Positions 40,240 through 48,530 of a stretch of DNA of 64,000 bases are shown piece after piece. This DNA is from Falsiroseomonas frigidaquae (GTDB lineage: Bacteria; Pseudomonadota; Alphaproteobacteria; Acetobacterales; Acetobacteraceae). The stretch is taken from the NCBI RefSeq assembly GCF_012163145.1, contig NZ_JAAVTX010000002.1:744001-808000 (forward strand), written 5' to 3'. Position 1 is the first letter of the stretch; the number at the start of each line of letters is the position of its first letter. The notes under the pieces were generated by a model. That model searched no databases, had not been told where the DNA came from, and saw only the letters and a list, made by a program, of their open reading frames with translations. The position numbers and the translations under genes are program-made.

Positions 40240-41700
40240 TCAGGCCGCGCGCAGCCCGGCCACCGTGGCCTGCAGCGAGGTTCGCAGGGAGTCGGCGTTG
40301 GAATCCAGCGTGCGAGCGGTGGCTTCGAGCTGTTCCACCGCCTTGGCCGTGGCGCCGATGGCGCCTTCCGCGTTGCTGACGGCGCCGGAGGCGCGTTCCG
40401 TGCTTTGCGCCACGCGCTGCGCGGTGCGGGCGATTTCCTGGGTGGCGCTGCCCTGTTCCTCCACCGCCGCGGCCATGGCGGAGGAAACCTGTTCCAGTTC
40501 CGCCACCACCTCCACGATGCCGCGGATGGCGAGCACCGCCTCGCCTGTCGCCGTCTCGATGCCGCCGGCCTGGCGGCCGATTTCCTCGGTCGCCTGGGCG
40601 GTCTGCGCGGCAAGCGCCTTCACTTCCCCGGCCACCACGGCGAAGCCCTTGCCCGCCTCCCCGGCCCGCGCCGCCTCGATCGTCGCGTTCAGCGCCAGCA
40701 GGTTGGTCTGGCTGGCGATGGCACCGATCAGGCGCACCACCTCATGGATCCGCCCGGCGCCCTCGGAAAGGCCGGTGACGATGCCGTCCGTATTGCGCGC
40801 GCGTTCCGCGGCGCTGCGGGCGACGCTGGCGGCGCTGGCCACCTGGCGCGTCACTTCCTGCACCGAGGCGGCCAGTTCCTCCGCCGCCGAGGCCACGGTC
40901 TGCACATCCATCGCCGCTTCGGCGGTCGCCGAGGCGGCGACCTGCGCCGCGTCGGTGCCGGTGCGGGCGGCATGGGCCAGGCCCTCCGCGGCGGAGCCGA
41001 GGTCGCGGGCGGCGAAGGTGAGCTGGCGGCTGCAGCCGCCGATCTCGCCTTCCATCTGGCCGGCCAGGGCGAGGCGCATATCCTGCGCCAGGCGGGCGGC
41101 GGTGGCCTTCTCGGCCTCCTTCCGCGCCCGTTCCGCTTCCTCCCGCTGCCGGGCGGCCGCGGTCTCGGCCTCGGCGGCGGTGGCGGCGGCGGCGGCGCGT
41201 TCCAGATAGGTCAGCACCATCAGCAGGGCGGCGGCCTCCGCCACCAGGATCCCGGCATGCAGCGCCACGCGGCCGAGCGTGCCCTCGCCGCCGAACACCG
41301 CCATCGGCGCCAATTCGTTCAGCACGGTGTGATGCAGCGCGACGGTGGCGGCAGCCAGGATGATGGCGCGGCGGTCCACCAGCCCGGCCAGCGTGGCCAG
41401 CGCCGCGAAATAGGCCATGTGCATGTCGGTGCGCAGCCAGGGCGCCACCACCCAGACCAGCACCGAAACCTGTACCATCAGCGCCACGGCGATCATCTGC
41501 CGCGCCGCCGGCGCCGCGGCATCCCGCAGCCCGGCGCCGAGCGCGGCCAGCGCCGCCGTCGTGGCGAGGCCGGCGCCGCCCCAGACCTCCAGGCCTTCGC
41601 CGCCGGACAGCCAGGCGACCGGCCCGGTGATCGCCGCGAGGGCCACGAGCAGCCACAACAGGGCCCGGCCGCTGCTGCGGCGGATGTGGTCCAGGTTCAT
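40240..41700 (-). CDS. Methyl-accepting chemotaxis protein with multi-span N-terminus
   Basis: A 486-residue chemoreceptor. The N-terminal 170 residues contain five or six hydrophobic segments instead of the usual two-helix periplasmic sensor; a His-containing segment ([18 protein letters not shown]) lies within them. A cytoplasmic coiled coil follows. The signalling tip is present as [20 protein letters not shown], then [14 protein letters not shown]. It should control CheA and hence motility, but no che genes are in the window. It begins directly after the stop of a small exported protein gene (TGAATG), which implies translational coupling. Confidence 0.88.
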   Translation of the reverse strand: MNLDHIRRSSGRALLWLLVALAAITGPVAWLSGGEGLEVWGGAGLATTAALAALGAGLRDAAAPAARQMIAVALMVQVSVLVWVVAPWLRTDMHMAYFAALATLAGLVDRRAIILAAATVALHHTVLNELAPMAVFGGEGTLGRVALHAGILVAEAAALLMVLTYLERAAAAATAAEAETAAARQREEAERARKEAEKATAARLAQDMRLALAGQMEGEIGGCSRQLTFAARDLGSAAEGLAHAARTGTDAAQVAASATAEAAMDVQTVASAAEELAASVQEVTRQVASAASVARSAAERARNTDGIVTGLSEGAGRIHEVVRLIGAIASQTNLLALNATIEAARAGEAGKGFAVVAGEVKALAAQTAQATEEIGRQAGGIETATGEAVLAIRGIVEVVAELEQVSSAMAAAVEEQGSATQEIARTAQRVAQSTERASGAVSNAEGAIGATAKAVEQLEATARTLDSNADSLRTSLQATVAGLRAA

Positions 41701-42057
41701 TCAGATCGGCTTTCCGGAAAGGTCGGGGCGTACTGCGCCGGCACAGGGCGCGCGGCCGAAGGCAGGCAGCACCAGCCAGGTGCCGGCCGGGTTGCTGGCC
41801 GAGGCAAGGCTGGTGGGCGCGACCAGCGCCAGGGTGACAGGGCCGAGCCGGCGGATCGTGATCGGGTCCCAGCCCGGCTCCGCCAGCACACGCAGCAGCG
41901 CAGCGCCTTCCGTGATGCCGGGCGGGAAGACCAATGCCAGGGGCTGGCCCGGCCTTGGCTGCGCCTGCGCCACGCCCAGCCCGGTGGTCGCCGCTGCAAG
42001 CAGCAGCAACGCAGGCATGGTGGCATTCACTGCCTTGGAAGGTTTGGCAACGCTCAT
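41701..42057 (-). CDS. Small exported protein coupled to the chemoreceptor gene
   Basis: A 118-residue protein with a signal peptide (hydrophobic ALLLLAAATTGLGVAQA, cleavage near residue 32). The mature part of about 85 residues has a beta-rich look, for example PLALVFPPGITEGAALLRVL and PAGTWLVLPAFG, and one cysteine. I recognise no family. Its stop codon abuts the chemoreceptor ATG without a gap. That, and the unusual sensor domain of the receptor, suggests a periplasmic partner; this is inference. An internal ATG 13 codons in is an alternative start. Confidence 0.65.
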   Translation of the reverse strand: MSVAKPSKAVNATMPALLLLAAATTGLGVAQAQPRPGQPLALVFPPGITEGAALLRVLAEPGWDPITIRRLGPVTLALVAPTSLASASNPAGTWLVLPAFGRAPCAGAVRPDLSGKPI

Positions 42058-42146
42058 TGCACATCATGCGACGGCAACACGAACGCCGTCTTAACCGGCG
42101 CGGAATGGCGTGGTCCGGGGCGTCCGCTTCACCCGGCCTGAGCACG

Positions 42147-42191
42147 CCCGCCTGATTCACACCCGCCCGATTCACACCCGCCCGATTCACG
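42147..42191. repeat. 15-bp tandem repeat, three copies, upstream of murJ
   Basis: GATTCAC recurs at 42154, 42169 and 42184, each within a nearly identical 15-bp unit (core CCGCCCGATTCACAC). The array ends about 30 bases before the murJ ATG at 42221. It may affect the murJ promoter or leader. Confidence 0.8.
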
Positions 42192-42220
42192 CCGCCCCCG
42201 TTCCGGCCTACACAGGCCGG

Positions 42221-43756
42221 ATGCTACGCAGCGTCTTCACCGTCGGCGGCTGGACCATGGCGAGCCGCATCCTCGGCTTCGCCCGGGACATGCTGATCGC
42301 CGCCCGCCTCGGCGCCGGGCCGGTGGCCGATGCCTTCTTCATCGCCCTGAAACTGCCGAACCTGTTTCGCCGGCTGTTCGGCGAAGGCGCCTTCAACGCC
42401 GCCTTCGTGCCCGCCTTCGCCGGCACCTTCGCGCTCGATGGCCCGGCCAAGGCGCGCGCCCTGGCCAATTCGCTGGCCGGGCTGATGTCGATCTGGCTCG
42501 CCTGCCTGGTGATTCTCGGCATCGTCTTCATGCCGCAGCTGCTGTTCGTGCTGGCGCCCGGCTTTTCGGGGGAACGCCTGGCCCTGGCCATCGAGATGAC
42601 CCGGATCAGCTTCCCCTACCTGCTGTTCATCTGCCTGGCCGCGCTGGTTTCCGGCGTGCTGAACGGGATGAACCGCTTCGCCGCCGCCGCCGCCGCGCCG
42701 GTGCTGTTCAACCTGATCGCCATGGCGGCCCTGCTCGGGCTGACGCCCTTCGTGGCGACGCCGGGGCATGCCCTGGCCTGGGGCGTGATGGTGTCCGGCA
42801 TCGCCCAGCTGGCGCTGCTGCTGGTGGCGGTAAGGGCGGCGGGGATGGCGATCAACCCGCTGTCGCGGCCGCGCATGACGCCGGATGTCACCGGGGTGCT
42901 GAAGCGCATGGTGCCGGGGCTGTTCGGCGCCGGTGTCACGCAGCTCAACCTCGCGATCGACGTGGTCCTGGCCTCGCTGCTGCCGGCGGGGGCGGTCAGC
43001 TACCTGTATTATGCGGACCGCGTGGCGCAATTGCCGCTCGGCGTCATCGGGGCCGCGATCGGCACGGCGCTGCTGCCGCTGCTGGCGCGGCAGCTTCGCA
43101 CCGGCCGGCGGCTGGCGGCGCATCGCAGCCAGAACCGGGCACTGGAATTGTCGATGGCCTTCGCGCTGCCGGCGGCCTGCGCCATGGCGGTGACGGCCGG
43201 GCCGATCATCGCCACCCTGTTCGAGCGCGGATTGTTCGATGCGCGGGCCAGCGCCGCCACCGCCGCCGCGCTGGTGGCCGGCGCCTTCGGCCTGCCCGCC
43301 TTCGTGCTGGTGAAGGCGCTGACCCCCGGCTTCTTCGCGCGTGGCGACACGGCGACGCCGGTGAAGGTGGGGCTCGGCATCGTCGCGCTGAACCTCGCGC
43401 TGAACCTGGCGCTGATCCCCTTCCTGGCGCATGTCGGCATCGCGCTCGCCACATCAATCGCCGCCTGGGTGAATGTGGCGGTGCTCGGCCTGCTGCTGAC
43501 CCGCCGCCGGCAGCTGGTGCTGGACCGGCGGCTGCGCCGGCGCGCCCCGCGACTGCTGGCGGCGGCGCTGGTGATGGGCTGCGTGCTGCTGGCGCTGAAC
43601 ATGGCGCTGTTCCCGCAGCCTGGCCCGCTGGCCCGCTTCCTGGCACTGGCGCTGCTGATCGCCGCCGGGCTGGTGACCTATTTCGGCACGGCGCATGCCC
43701 TGCGCGGGCTGGACCTGCGGGAGGCGGCGCGGATGATGCGGCGCCGGTCCGGCTAG
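42221..43756 (+). CDS. murJ: Lipid II flippase MurJ
   Basis: Essential MOP-superfamily flippase that moves the peptidoglycan precursor lipid II across the inner membrane. The 511-residue protein has about 14 membrane segments and the family signatures RSVFTVGGWTMASRILGFAR, ADAFFIALKLPNLFRRLFGEGA and FNAAFVPAF, with the conserved charged residues. It also has SYLYYADRVAQLPLGVIG. The ATG at 42221 begins MLRSVFTVGG. The frame is open further upstream only because of the 15-bp tandem repeat. It converges on the L,D-transpeptidase-like gene 16 bases away. Confidence 0.95.
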   Translation: MLRSVFTVGGWTMASRILGFARDMLIAARLGAGPVADAFFIALKLPNLFRRLFGEGAFNAAFVPAFAGTFALDGPAKARALANSLAGLMSIWLACLVILGIVFMPQLLFVLAPGFSGERLALAIEMTRISFPYLLFICLAALVSGVLNGMNRFAAAAAAPVLFNLIAMAALLGLTPFVATPGHALAWGVMVSGIAQLALLLVAVRAAGMAINPLSRPRMTPDVTGVLKRMVPGLFGAGVTQLNLAIDVVLASLLPAGAVSYLYYADRVAQLPLGVIGAAIGTALLPLLARQLRTGRRLAAHRSQNRALELSMAFALPAACAMAVTAGPIIATLFERGLFDARASAATAAALVAGAFGLPAFVLVKALTPGFFARGDTATPVKVGLGIVALNLALNLALIPFLAHVGIALATSIAAWVNVAVLGLLLTRRRQLVLDRRLRRRAPRLLAAALVMGCVLLALNMALFPQPGPLARFLALALLIAAGLVTYFGTAHALRGLDLREAARMMRRRSG

Positions 43757-43772
43757 GGCCGATCAGGCCCCC

Positions 43773-44285
43773 CTACCCGCCCATCACCTGCACCCCGCGC
43801 AGCCCGGCCGCCAGCACCTGGCGCAGATCGGGCAGGGACAAAGCGACGCAGCCCTCGGTCGGCGCGTAGTCCGGGCGGGCGAGATGCAGGAAGATGGCGC
43901 TGCCGCGGCCGCGCTCCACCGGCGCGTCGTTCCAGCCGAGGATGCCGATCACGTCGTAGATCGCATCGCTGCGCCACAACTCCTCGTGCCGCCCGCCGAA
44001 GGGCAGGCGGACGGGGCGGTTGTAGGCGCGGTCGGCAGGGTCGTCGCACCAGCCATCCTGCGGCGCCAGCGGCTCCACCGGCACGGCGCCGGCAGGCGCC
44101 GGGCCGCGATCGGCGCGGTACAGCAGGCGGCGCAGTTCCAGGCGTGCGGCCGGGGTGGCGCCATCGCCTTCCTGCTTGCGCTCCGCCGGCACCACGCCGC
44201 CCTTGCCGAGCGCGCAGCGCAGCGTGCGGCCATGGAAGCGGAAGCGGCCATCCGCCGTCGCGATCGCCCAGCCCGATTCATCCAT
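43773..44285 (-). CDS. L,D-transpeptidase family protein (YkuD-like)
   Basis: A 170-residue protein of the short YkuD-like family seen in Rhizobiales and Rhodospirillales. The catalytic pattern is H134 in AIFLHLARPDY and C146 in TEGCVALS. The N-terminal strand region TLRCALGKGGVVPAERKQEGD is typical. No signal peptide is visible with this start, so export is unclear; members crosslink peptidoglycan or modify it. Its 3' neighbour on the other strand is murJ, also a peptidoglycan gene. The start could lie up to 24 codons upstream. A 15-bp palindrome lies upstream. Confidence 0.8.
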   Translation of the reverse strand: MDESGWAIATADGRFRFHGRTLRCALGKGGVVPAERKQEGDGATPAARLELRRLLYRADRGPAPAGAVPVEPLAPQDGWCDDPADRAYNRPVRLPFGGRHEELWRSDAIYDVIGILGWNDAPVERGRGSAIFLHLARPDYAPTEGCVALSLPDLRQVLAAGLRGVQVMGG

Positions 44286-44335
44286 CCCGCATGTTCCCGC
44301 TCCATCTTCCCGCGTCGTCAGGCGCGCAACATGCC

Positions 44336-44371
44336 CCAGACCGTGATCCGCGAACACGGATCATGGTCTGG
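44336..44371. repeat. 15-bp inverted repeat between two minus-strand genes
   Basis: CCAGACCGTGATCCG (44336-44350), loop CGAACA, CGGATCATGGTCTGG (44357-44371). It is perfect apart from one G-T pair. It lies 51 bases upstream of the L,D-transpeptidase-like start and 57 bases beyond the stop of the next gene, so it could be a terminator, an operator or a dispersed palindromic element. No T-tract. Confidence 0.7.
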
Positions 44372-44427
44372 CCTTCGCCGAGAGGGTGATTCACTACTAC
44401 CGCCATGCCGCCTTCGCGGATCACGCC

Positions 44428-44760
44428 CTACGCGCGCGGCGCCTGCGACCCGGCCTGGCGGCCGGCCGTTGCGGTGGACGCGTTGGCGGGAGCCGAGAAC
44501 TGCTCGATGGCGGCGAAGACGGCGGTCGACAGCATGCCGATCGGCCCACCGAAGGCCGCGGCCCCCAGCACGCGCAGTGCCGGGTTCAGGCTTTCCCCGG
44601 TTGCAGCCCGGTAGATGCTGCCCACCACCGGCACATGATGCAGGGGGTTCAGCGCCTGCAGCACCTCATCGAAGCGGAGCGTCCCGGGCACCGGCACATG
44701 CTCATCGGCCCCGAGGCGGGGCAGGATCTCGGCTTGGGCGCGTGTCGCGGCGGTTTCCAT
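44428..44760 (-). CDS. Conserved small protein of unknown function
   Basis: A 110-residue protein whose core FDEVLQALNPLHHVPVVGSIYRAATGE followed by RVLGAAAFGGPIGMLST resembles a small alphaproteobacterial family of hypothetical proteins. A Gly/Ala-rich hydrophobic stretch (about 62-85) could be one membrane segment. The C-terminus is Ala/Ser/Thr-rich. AGGAG lies nine bases before the ATG. It follows ribA on the same strand by 57 bases. No function is known to me. Confidence 0.65.
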   Translation of the reverse strand: METAATRAQAEILPRLGADEHVPVPGTLRFDEVLQALNPLHHVPVVGSIYRAATGESLNPALRVLGAAAFGGPIGMLSTAVFAAIEQFSAPANASTATAGRQAGSQAPRA

Positions 44761-44817
44761 GGGGCACGGCTCCTGGCAGTTGCCTGCGAGAGAGCAACTT
44801 GCGTGCCAGGGCGGCGG

Positions 44818-46017
44818 TCAGGTCAGCAGGTGGCCGAAGCGGCGGGCCTTGGTCTCCAGGTAGCCGTCATTCACGCCATTGCCCTCGAACTGGTGGGCCT
44901 CGCGACCCTCCACCTCGATGCCACAGGCGGCGAGGCCGGCCAGCTTATCCGGGTTGTTGGTCAGCAGCCGCACGCGCGGCACGGCTATGGCGCGCAGCAT
45001 TTCCGCCGCCACCCAGAAATTCCGCTCATCCGCGCCGTAGCCCAGCGCGCGATTGGCATCGAGCGTATCGAGGCCCTGGTCCTGCAGCGTATAGGCCCGC
45101 AGCTTGTTCACCAGCCCGATGCCGCGGCCTTCCTGCGCCAAGTATAGCAGGACGCCGCCCGCCGGGTCGGCGGCCATGCGCTTGATGGCGCCGCGCAGCT
45201 GCGGGCCGCAATCGCAGCGCAGGCTACCCAGCAGGTCGCCGGTGAAGCATTCCGAATGCACCCGAACCAGCGGAACGGCGCCGGGCGTGGGGGTGGGGGC
45301 GGTGCTGTCCACCAGGATCGCCAGGTGCTCGATCCCGCCGTCCGCGGCGCGGAAGGCGATGATCCGTGCCTCCGGCGCATCCTCCAGCGGCACGCGGGCT
45401 TCCGCGACGCGGGTCAGGCTGGCCGGGGCATCGATCGGGTAGGCGACAACATCCGCCGCCCGCACCGCGAACAGGTCGAGCCGCGACGCGGCCGATTCCG
45501 CCGCCGGGGCGACAACCAGCGCGGGCAGCAGCCGGGCCAGCTTGGCCAGGGCTATGGCGGGCAGGGCCTGGGGCGGGGTTGCCGTGCGCTCCGGCTGCTC
45601 CGGCAGCAGGCGCTCGGCGGTCGGGTCGGCCAGCGACCGCAGCGCGGCCGGGTCCAGCAGCGAGGGCGGTAGCCGCAGCGCCACCACGCCCATCTCCGCC
45701 GCGCTGCCGACCGCCGGCGCACCGAGCGCCTGCGGTACCGGCCGTTGCAGCACCGCCGCGGCGCGTACCGGCGCCAGCAGCAGCACGGCCGGGCCGCGCG
45801 CCGCGGCCGCCAATTCGCGCAGGCCGCGGGCCGAGACGGTCTCCGCCGCCGCGACCACCAGCGTGCCGTCGGGCCCGCCAAGCAGGATAGGGGTACCGCG
45901 GCGCAACTCACTCGCCGCACGGTGGACGGCACGCAGGCCCGACGCCAGGGCATCGGGCGAAGCGGCATCATTGGCGCCTTGCGGGCGCTGGGAAGCGATG
46001 GGGGCCATGCTGCTCAT
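44818..46017 (-). CDS. ribA: GTP cyclohydrolase II with degenerate RibB-like N-terminus
   Basis: First enzyme of riboflavin synthesis from GTP. The C-terminal RibA domain (about 205-395) is intact: zinc cysteines in VHSECFTGDLLGSLRCDCG, AQEGRGIGLVNKLRAY, LDANRALG and LLTNNPDK. The N-terminal 200 residues align in position with the DHBP synthase (RibB) half of RibBA proteins but lack its acidic DDEDRENEGD-type motif, so this half is probably not catalytic. Starts at 46017 or 46008 are possible; neither has a good ribosome site. A separate ribB should exist elsewhere in the genome. Confidence 0.92.
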   Translation of the reverse strand: MSSMAPIASQRPQGANDAASPDALASGLRAVHRAASELRRGTPILLGGPDGTLVVAAAETVSARGLRELAAAARGPAVLLLAPVRAAAVLQRPVPQALGAPAVGSAAEMGVVALRLPPSLLDPAALRSLADPTAERLLPEQPERTATPPQALPAIALAKLARLLPALVVAPAAESAASRLDLFAVRAADVVAYPIDAPASLTRVAEARVPLEDAPEARIIAFRAADGGIEHLAILVDSTAPTPTPGAVPLVRVHSECFTGDLLGSLRCDCGPQLRGAIKRMAADPAGGVLLYLAQEGRGIGLVNKLRAYTLQDQGLDTLDANRALGYGADERNFWVAAEMLRAIAVPRVRLLTNNPDKLAGLAACGIEVEGREAHQFEGNGVNDGYLETKARRFGHLLT

Positions 46018-46311
46018 ATGATTTTTTGGCGTTCCGTATGCCGCCTATTGGCGATTTCGAATGTGGCGCGCCAAAGGCGTTTGAAAGGGGGGCCTGCCGC
46101 AAGAAAAACGATTCCCCGCGGTAGACACGGCCAAGCCCGGCGCAGTCACGACTTTGTATTGCGGGGCTTGCCGATCACGCCTACGCTAGCGCAAAATCGC
46201 TTGCCGGAATCTCGCTGTTCCGCCATCTAATTCCGCGGCGATGGCACGGAGACGTGAAACCGATCCGCCTCAGGCCCGTTGTCTCGAGGCCTCACAGAAA
46301 CGGGAGCTACC
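46018..46311. other. 294-base divergent intergenic region (ribA / response regulator)
   Basis: This is the longest gene-free stretch apart from 30477-30792. It is relatively AT-rich beside ribA (ATTTTTTGGCG at 46022-46032). I find no FMN riboswitch and no convincing promoter. The best weak candidate is TTGCGG-17-TACGCT on the plus strand upstream of the response regulator. GGGAG precedes the regulator ATG. Confidence 0.5.
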
Positions 46312-47031
46312 ATGGCCGGTCCACGCCCTATCCTCGTCGTGGACGACGACGACGCCCTCCGCCAAACGCTGGCGGAACAGTTGGCACATGATGGTGAATT
46401 CGCCGCGACCGAAGCAGGGACCGCGGCAGATGCCCTGGCCCGTCTCTCGGCCGAGGATTCGCGCTTCGATGCCATCGTGCTCGACATCGGCCTGCCGGAT
46501 GGCGACGGCCGCGACCTCTGCGCCCGGCTTCGCAAGCAGGGCCATCGCATGCCGATCCTGATGCTGACAGGTGCAGACGGGGAACAGGACGTGGTCCGGG
46601 GTCTCGACTCTGGTGCCAACGACTATATCGCCAAGCCGTTCCGCGTTTCCGAACTGATGGCCCGGCTGCGCGCGCAACTTCGCGTTTTCGACAATTCCGA
46701 GGATGCGGTCTTCAGCGTCGGGCCCTACACCTTCCGCCCATCCGCCAAGTTGCTGCTGGATGCGGCGCGCAACCGGAAGATCCGGCTGACGGAGAAGGAA
46801 GCGGCAATCCTGAAGTACCTGTACCGCGCCGGCGGCCGGCCGGTGGGGCGGCAGATCCTGCTGAACGAGGTGTGGGGCTACAACAGCGCCGTCACCACGC
46901 ACACGCTGGAGACCCACATCTACCGCCTGCGCCAGAAGATCGAGCCGGACCCGACCAATGCCCGCCTGCTCGTCACCGAGGGCGGCGGCTATCGGCTGGA
47001 CCCCACCGCAGGCCGCGCCCAGGCGGCCTGA
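46312..47031 (+). CDS. OmpR-type response regulator, no adjacent kinase
   Basis: A 239-residue two-component regulator. The receiver domain (about 5-120) has the acidic pocket DDDD at 11-14, phosphoacceptor D58 in IVLDIGLPDGDG, T86 in LMLTGADG and K108 in YIAKPF. The C-terminal winged-helix DNA-binding domain (about 135-230) has LTEKEAAILKYLYRAGGRPVGR and THTLETHIYRLRQKIEPDP. It activates or represses genes when phosphorylated, but no histidine kinase is nearby, so it is an orphan. The ATG at 46312 follows GGGAG. A stem-loop lies after the stop. Confidence 0.92.
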   Translation: MAGPRPILVVDDDDALRQTLAEQLAHDGEFAATEAGTAADALARLSAEDSRFDAIVLDIGLPDGDGRDLCARLRKQGHRMPILMLTGADGEQDVVRGLDSGANDYIAKPFRVSELMARLRAQLRVFDNSEDAVFSVGPYTFRPSAKLLLDAARNRKIRLTEKEAAILKYLYRAGGRPVGRQILLNEVWGYNSAVTTHTLETHIYRLRQKIEPDPTNARLLVTEGGGYRLDPTAGRAQAA

Positions 47032-47040
47032 GGACGTTGC

Positions 47041-47066
47041 GGGGGGATGGAAACGCCCTTCCCCCC
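47041..47066. terminator. Stem-loop between convergent genes
   Basis: GGGGGGA (47041-47047) pairs with TCCCCCC (47060-47066), with partial inner pairing. It lies ten bases after the response-regulator stop and 20 before the rutE stop, so it probably serves both transcripts. Confidence 0.5.
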
Positions 47067-47086
47067 TCGCGGAGCCCGCGCCTGGA

Positions 47087-47683
47087 CTATTCCAGGCGGG
47101 CGGCCTCGTCGAAGCTCAGCCGCGGGCTGCGCGGGAACAGCCCTGCCGGATCGCCATGGCCGAGGTTGACCAGGAAGTTCGACTTCCAGGTGGTGCCTGC
47201 GAAAAACAGATCATCCACCTTGGCGTTGTCGAAGCCGCTCATCGGCCCGGCATCCAGCCCCACGGCGCGCGCCGCCAGGATCAGGTAGGCACCCTGTAGC
47301 GTGCCGTTGCGGAAGGCGGTGGTCTCCGCCAGCGCCGGGTTGCCGGCGAACCAGGACCGCGCATCGGCATGCGGGAACAGGAAGGGCAGCTTGTCGTAGA
47401 AGGCGGTGTCATGCGCCACGATGGCGATGACCGGCGCGGTCATGGTCTTCTCGACATTGCCGGGCGACAGCGCCTCCTTCAACCGTGCCTTTCCCTCGTC
47501 CGTGCGGATGAAGACGAAGCGGGCCGGGGACGCATTGGCCGAGGTCGGTGCGAATTTGAGGAGGTTGTACATCTCCTCCAGCTTGCTGTCCGGCACCGGC
47601 CGGTCCTGCCACTTGTTCTGCGTCCGGGCCTCCCGGAACAGCGTGTCCAGGGCCTGGTCGTCGAGCGTCACGCGGTCAGTCAT
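47087..47683 (-). CDS. rutE: RutE/HadB-type nitroreductase (malonic semialdehyde reductase)
   Basis: A 198-residue flavoprotein of the nitroreductase superfamily. It follows E. coli RutE closely along its length: [75 protein letters not shown] and [15 protein letters not shown]. RutE reduces malonic semialdehyde to 3-hydroxypropionate in pyrimidine breakdown. No other rut gene is in the window, so the role here could be general detoxification. The ATG has GGAG five bases upstream. Confidence 0.88.
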   Translation of the reverse strand: MTDRVTLDDQALDTLFREARTQNKWQDRPVPDSKLEEMYNLLKFAPTSANASPARFVFIRTDEGKARLKEALSPGNVEKTMTAPVIAIVAHDTAFYDKLPFLFPHADARSWFAGNPALAETTAFRNGTLQGAYLILAARAVGLDAGPMSGFDNAKVDDLFFAGTTWKSNFLVNLGHGDPAGLFPRSPRLSFDEAARLE

Positions 47684-47771
47684 GGAATCTCCGTCTGGCA
47701 GTTGCCGGGGCGGAGATAGGGCAGCGCCGGGCGGCGGGCCAATCCTCCGCCCCGATGGTCGTCATCGCCGC

Positions 47772-47794
47772 CCGGAATGATTGTCCGGAATGAT
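47772..47794. repeat. Short tandem duplication (13-bp period)
   Basis: CCGGAATGAT occurs at 47772-47781 and again at 47785-47794 in the gap between rutE and nfu. No function is apparent. Confidence 0.6.
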
Positions 47795-47827
47795 CAGCCG
47801 GACTGGTGGCCGGGCGGCGGCGGCGCG

Positions 47828-48394
47828 TCAGGCCTCGACCTGCTCCACGCGCAGCACTTCCGGCACGTAGTGCCGCAGCATGGTCTCCACCCCGTGCTTC
47901 AGCGTGGCGCGGGAGGACGGGCAGCCGGCGCAGGCGCCCTGCATGTGCAGCCGCACGACGCCCTCGCGGAAGCCGCGGAAGACGATGTCGCCGCCATCGC
48001 CGGCCACTGCCGGGCGCACGCGGGTGTCCAGCAATTCCTTGATCTGGGCGACGATCTCGCCGTGCTCGGCGTCGAAATCCTCGTCCTCGCTGGCGGCGTC
48101 CTCGCCTTCCATCACCGGCAGGCCGGCCAGGTAGTGCTCCATCACCGCGCCGAGCACGCGCGGGCGCAGCATCTGCCAGTCGGAATCCTCCGTCTTGGTC
48201 ACGGTGACGAAGTCCTGGCCGAGGAAGACGCGGGCGACATCGCCCACGGCGAAGATCCGGGCGGCGAGCGGGCTGCGGCCGGTGGCGTCCTCGGCCGCGG
48301 TGAAGTCGGCGGTGCCGCGGCTGCCCGTCACATCCCGGCCCGGCAGGAACTTCAGCGTGGCGGGGTTGGGCGTGGCTTCGGTTTCGATGAACAT
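47828..48394 (-). CDS. NifU-like (Nfu) Fe-S cluster carrier
   Basis: A 188-residue Fe-S scaffold or carrier protein. The N-terminal Nfu_N domain (about 1-90) opens FIETEATPNPATLKFLPG. An acidic linker (about 96-112) leads to the C-terminal NifU domain (about 115-185), whose cluster-binding cysteines are C155 and C158 in GACAGC. It delivers Fe-S clusters to proteins such as aconitase, lipoate synthase or respiratory complexes. The promoter region contains a dyad with the geometry of an IscR type 1 site (48420-48444), so Rrf2-type Fe-S control is likely. Confidence 0.93.
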   Translation of the reverse strand: MFIETEATPNPATLKFLPGRDVTGSRGTADFTAAEDATGRSPLAARIFAVGDVARVFLGQDFVTVTKTEDSDWQMLRPRVLGAVMEHYLAGLPVMEGEDAASEDEDFDAEHGEIVAQIKELLDTRVRPAVAGDGGDIVFRGFREGVVRLHMQGACAGCPSSRATLKHGVETMLRHYVPEVLRVEQVEA

Positions 48395-48419
48395 CTTTGT
48401 CGCTTTCGCGGTGCTGGCT

Positions 48420-48444
48420 ATACCCGACCTATGTGGTCCGTTTT
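48420..48444 (-). promoter_or_regulatory. IscR-like dyad over the nfu promoter
   Basis: ATACCCGACC (48420-48429), five bases TATGT, GGTCCGTTTT (48435-48444). On the minus strand the right half reads GGTCGGGTAT. This matches the layout of the IscR type 1 site (GAC-nnnnnnn-GTC flanked by A/T-rich outer parts), with symmetric C/G changes at one position of each inner half. It overlaps the possible -10 TATAGC (48422-48417) and ends 26 bases before the nfu ATG. Confidence 0.5.
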
Positions 48445-48530
48445 AGCCCCCGCTGCAACCAGCGCGCCGCGCATGGCACCGCAATGCGTGTTCAGGCGGC
48501 GCGGCTCCCCTCGCCCAGCCGGCACCGGAA

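Noticed and set aside
46018-46311. FMN riboswitch upstream of ribA
   Set aside because: No AGGG-type junction pattern or six-stem layout is visible in the 294 bases.
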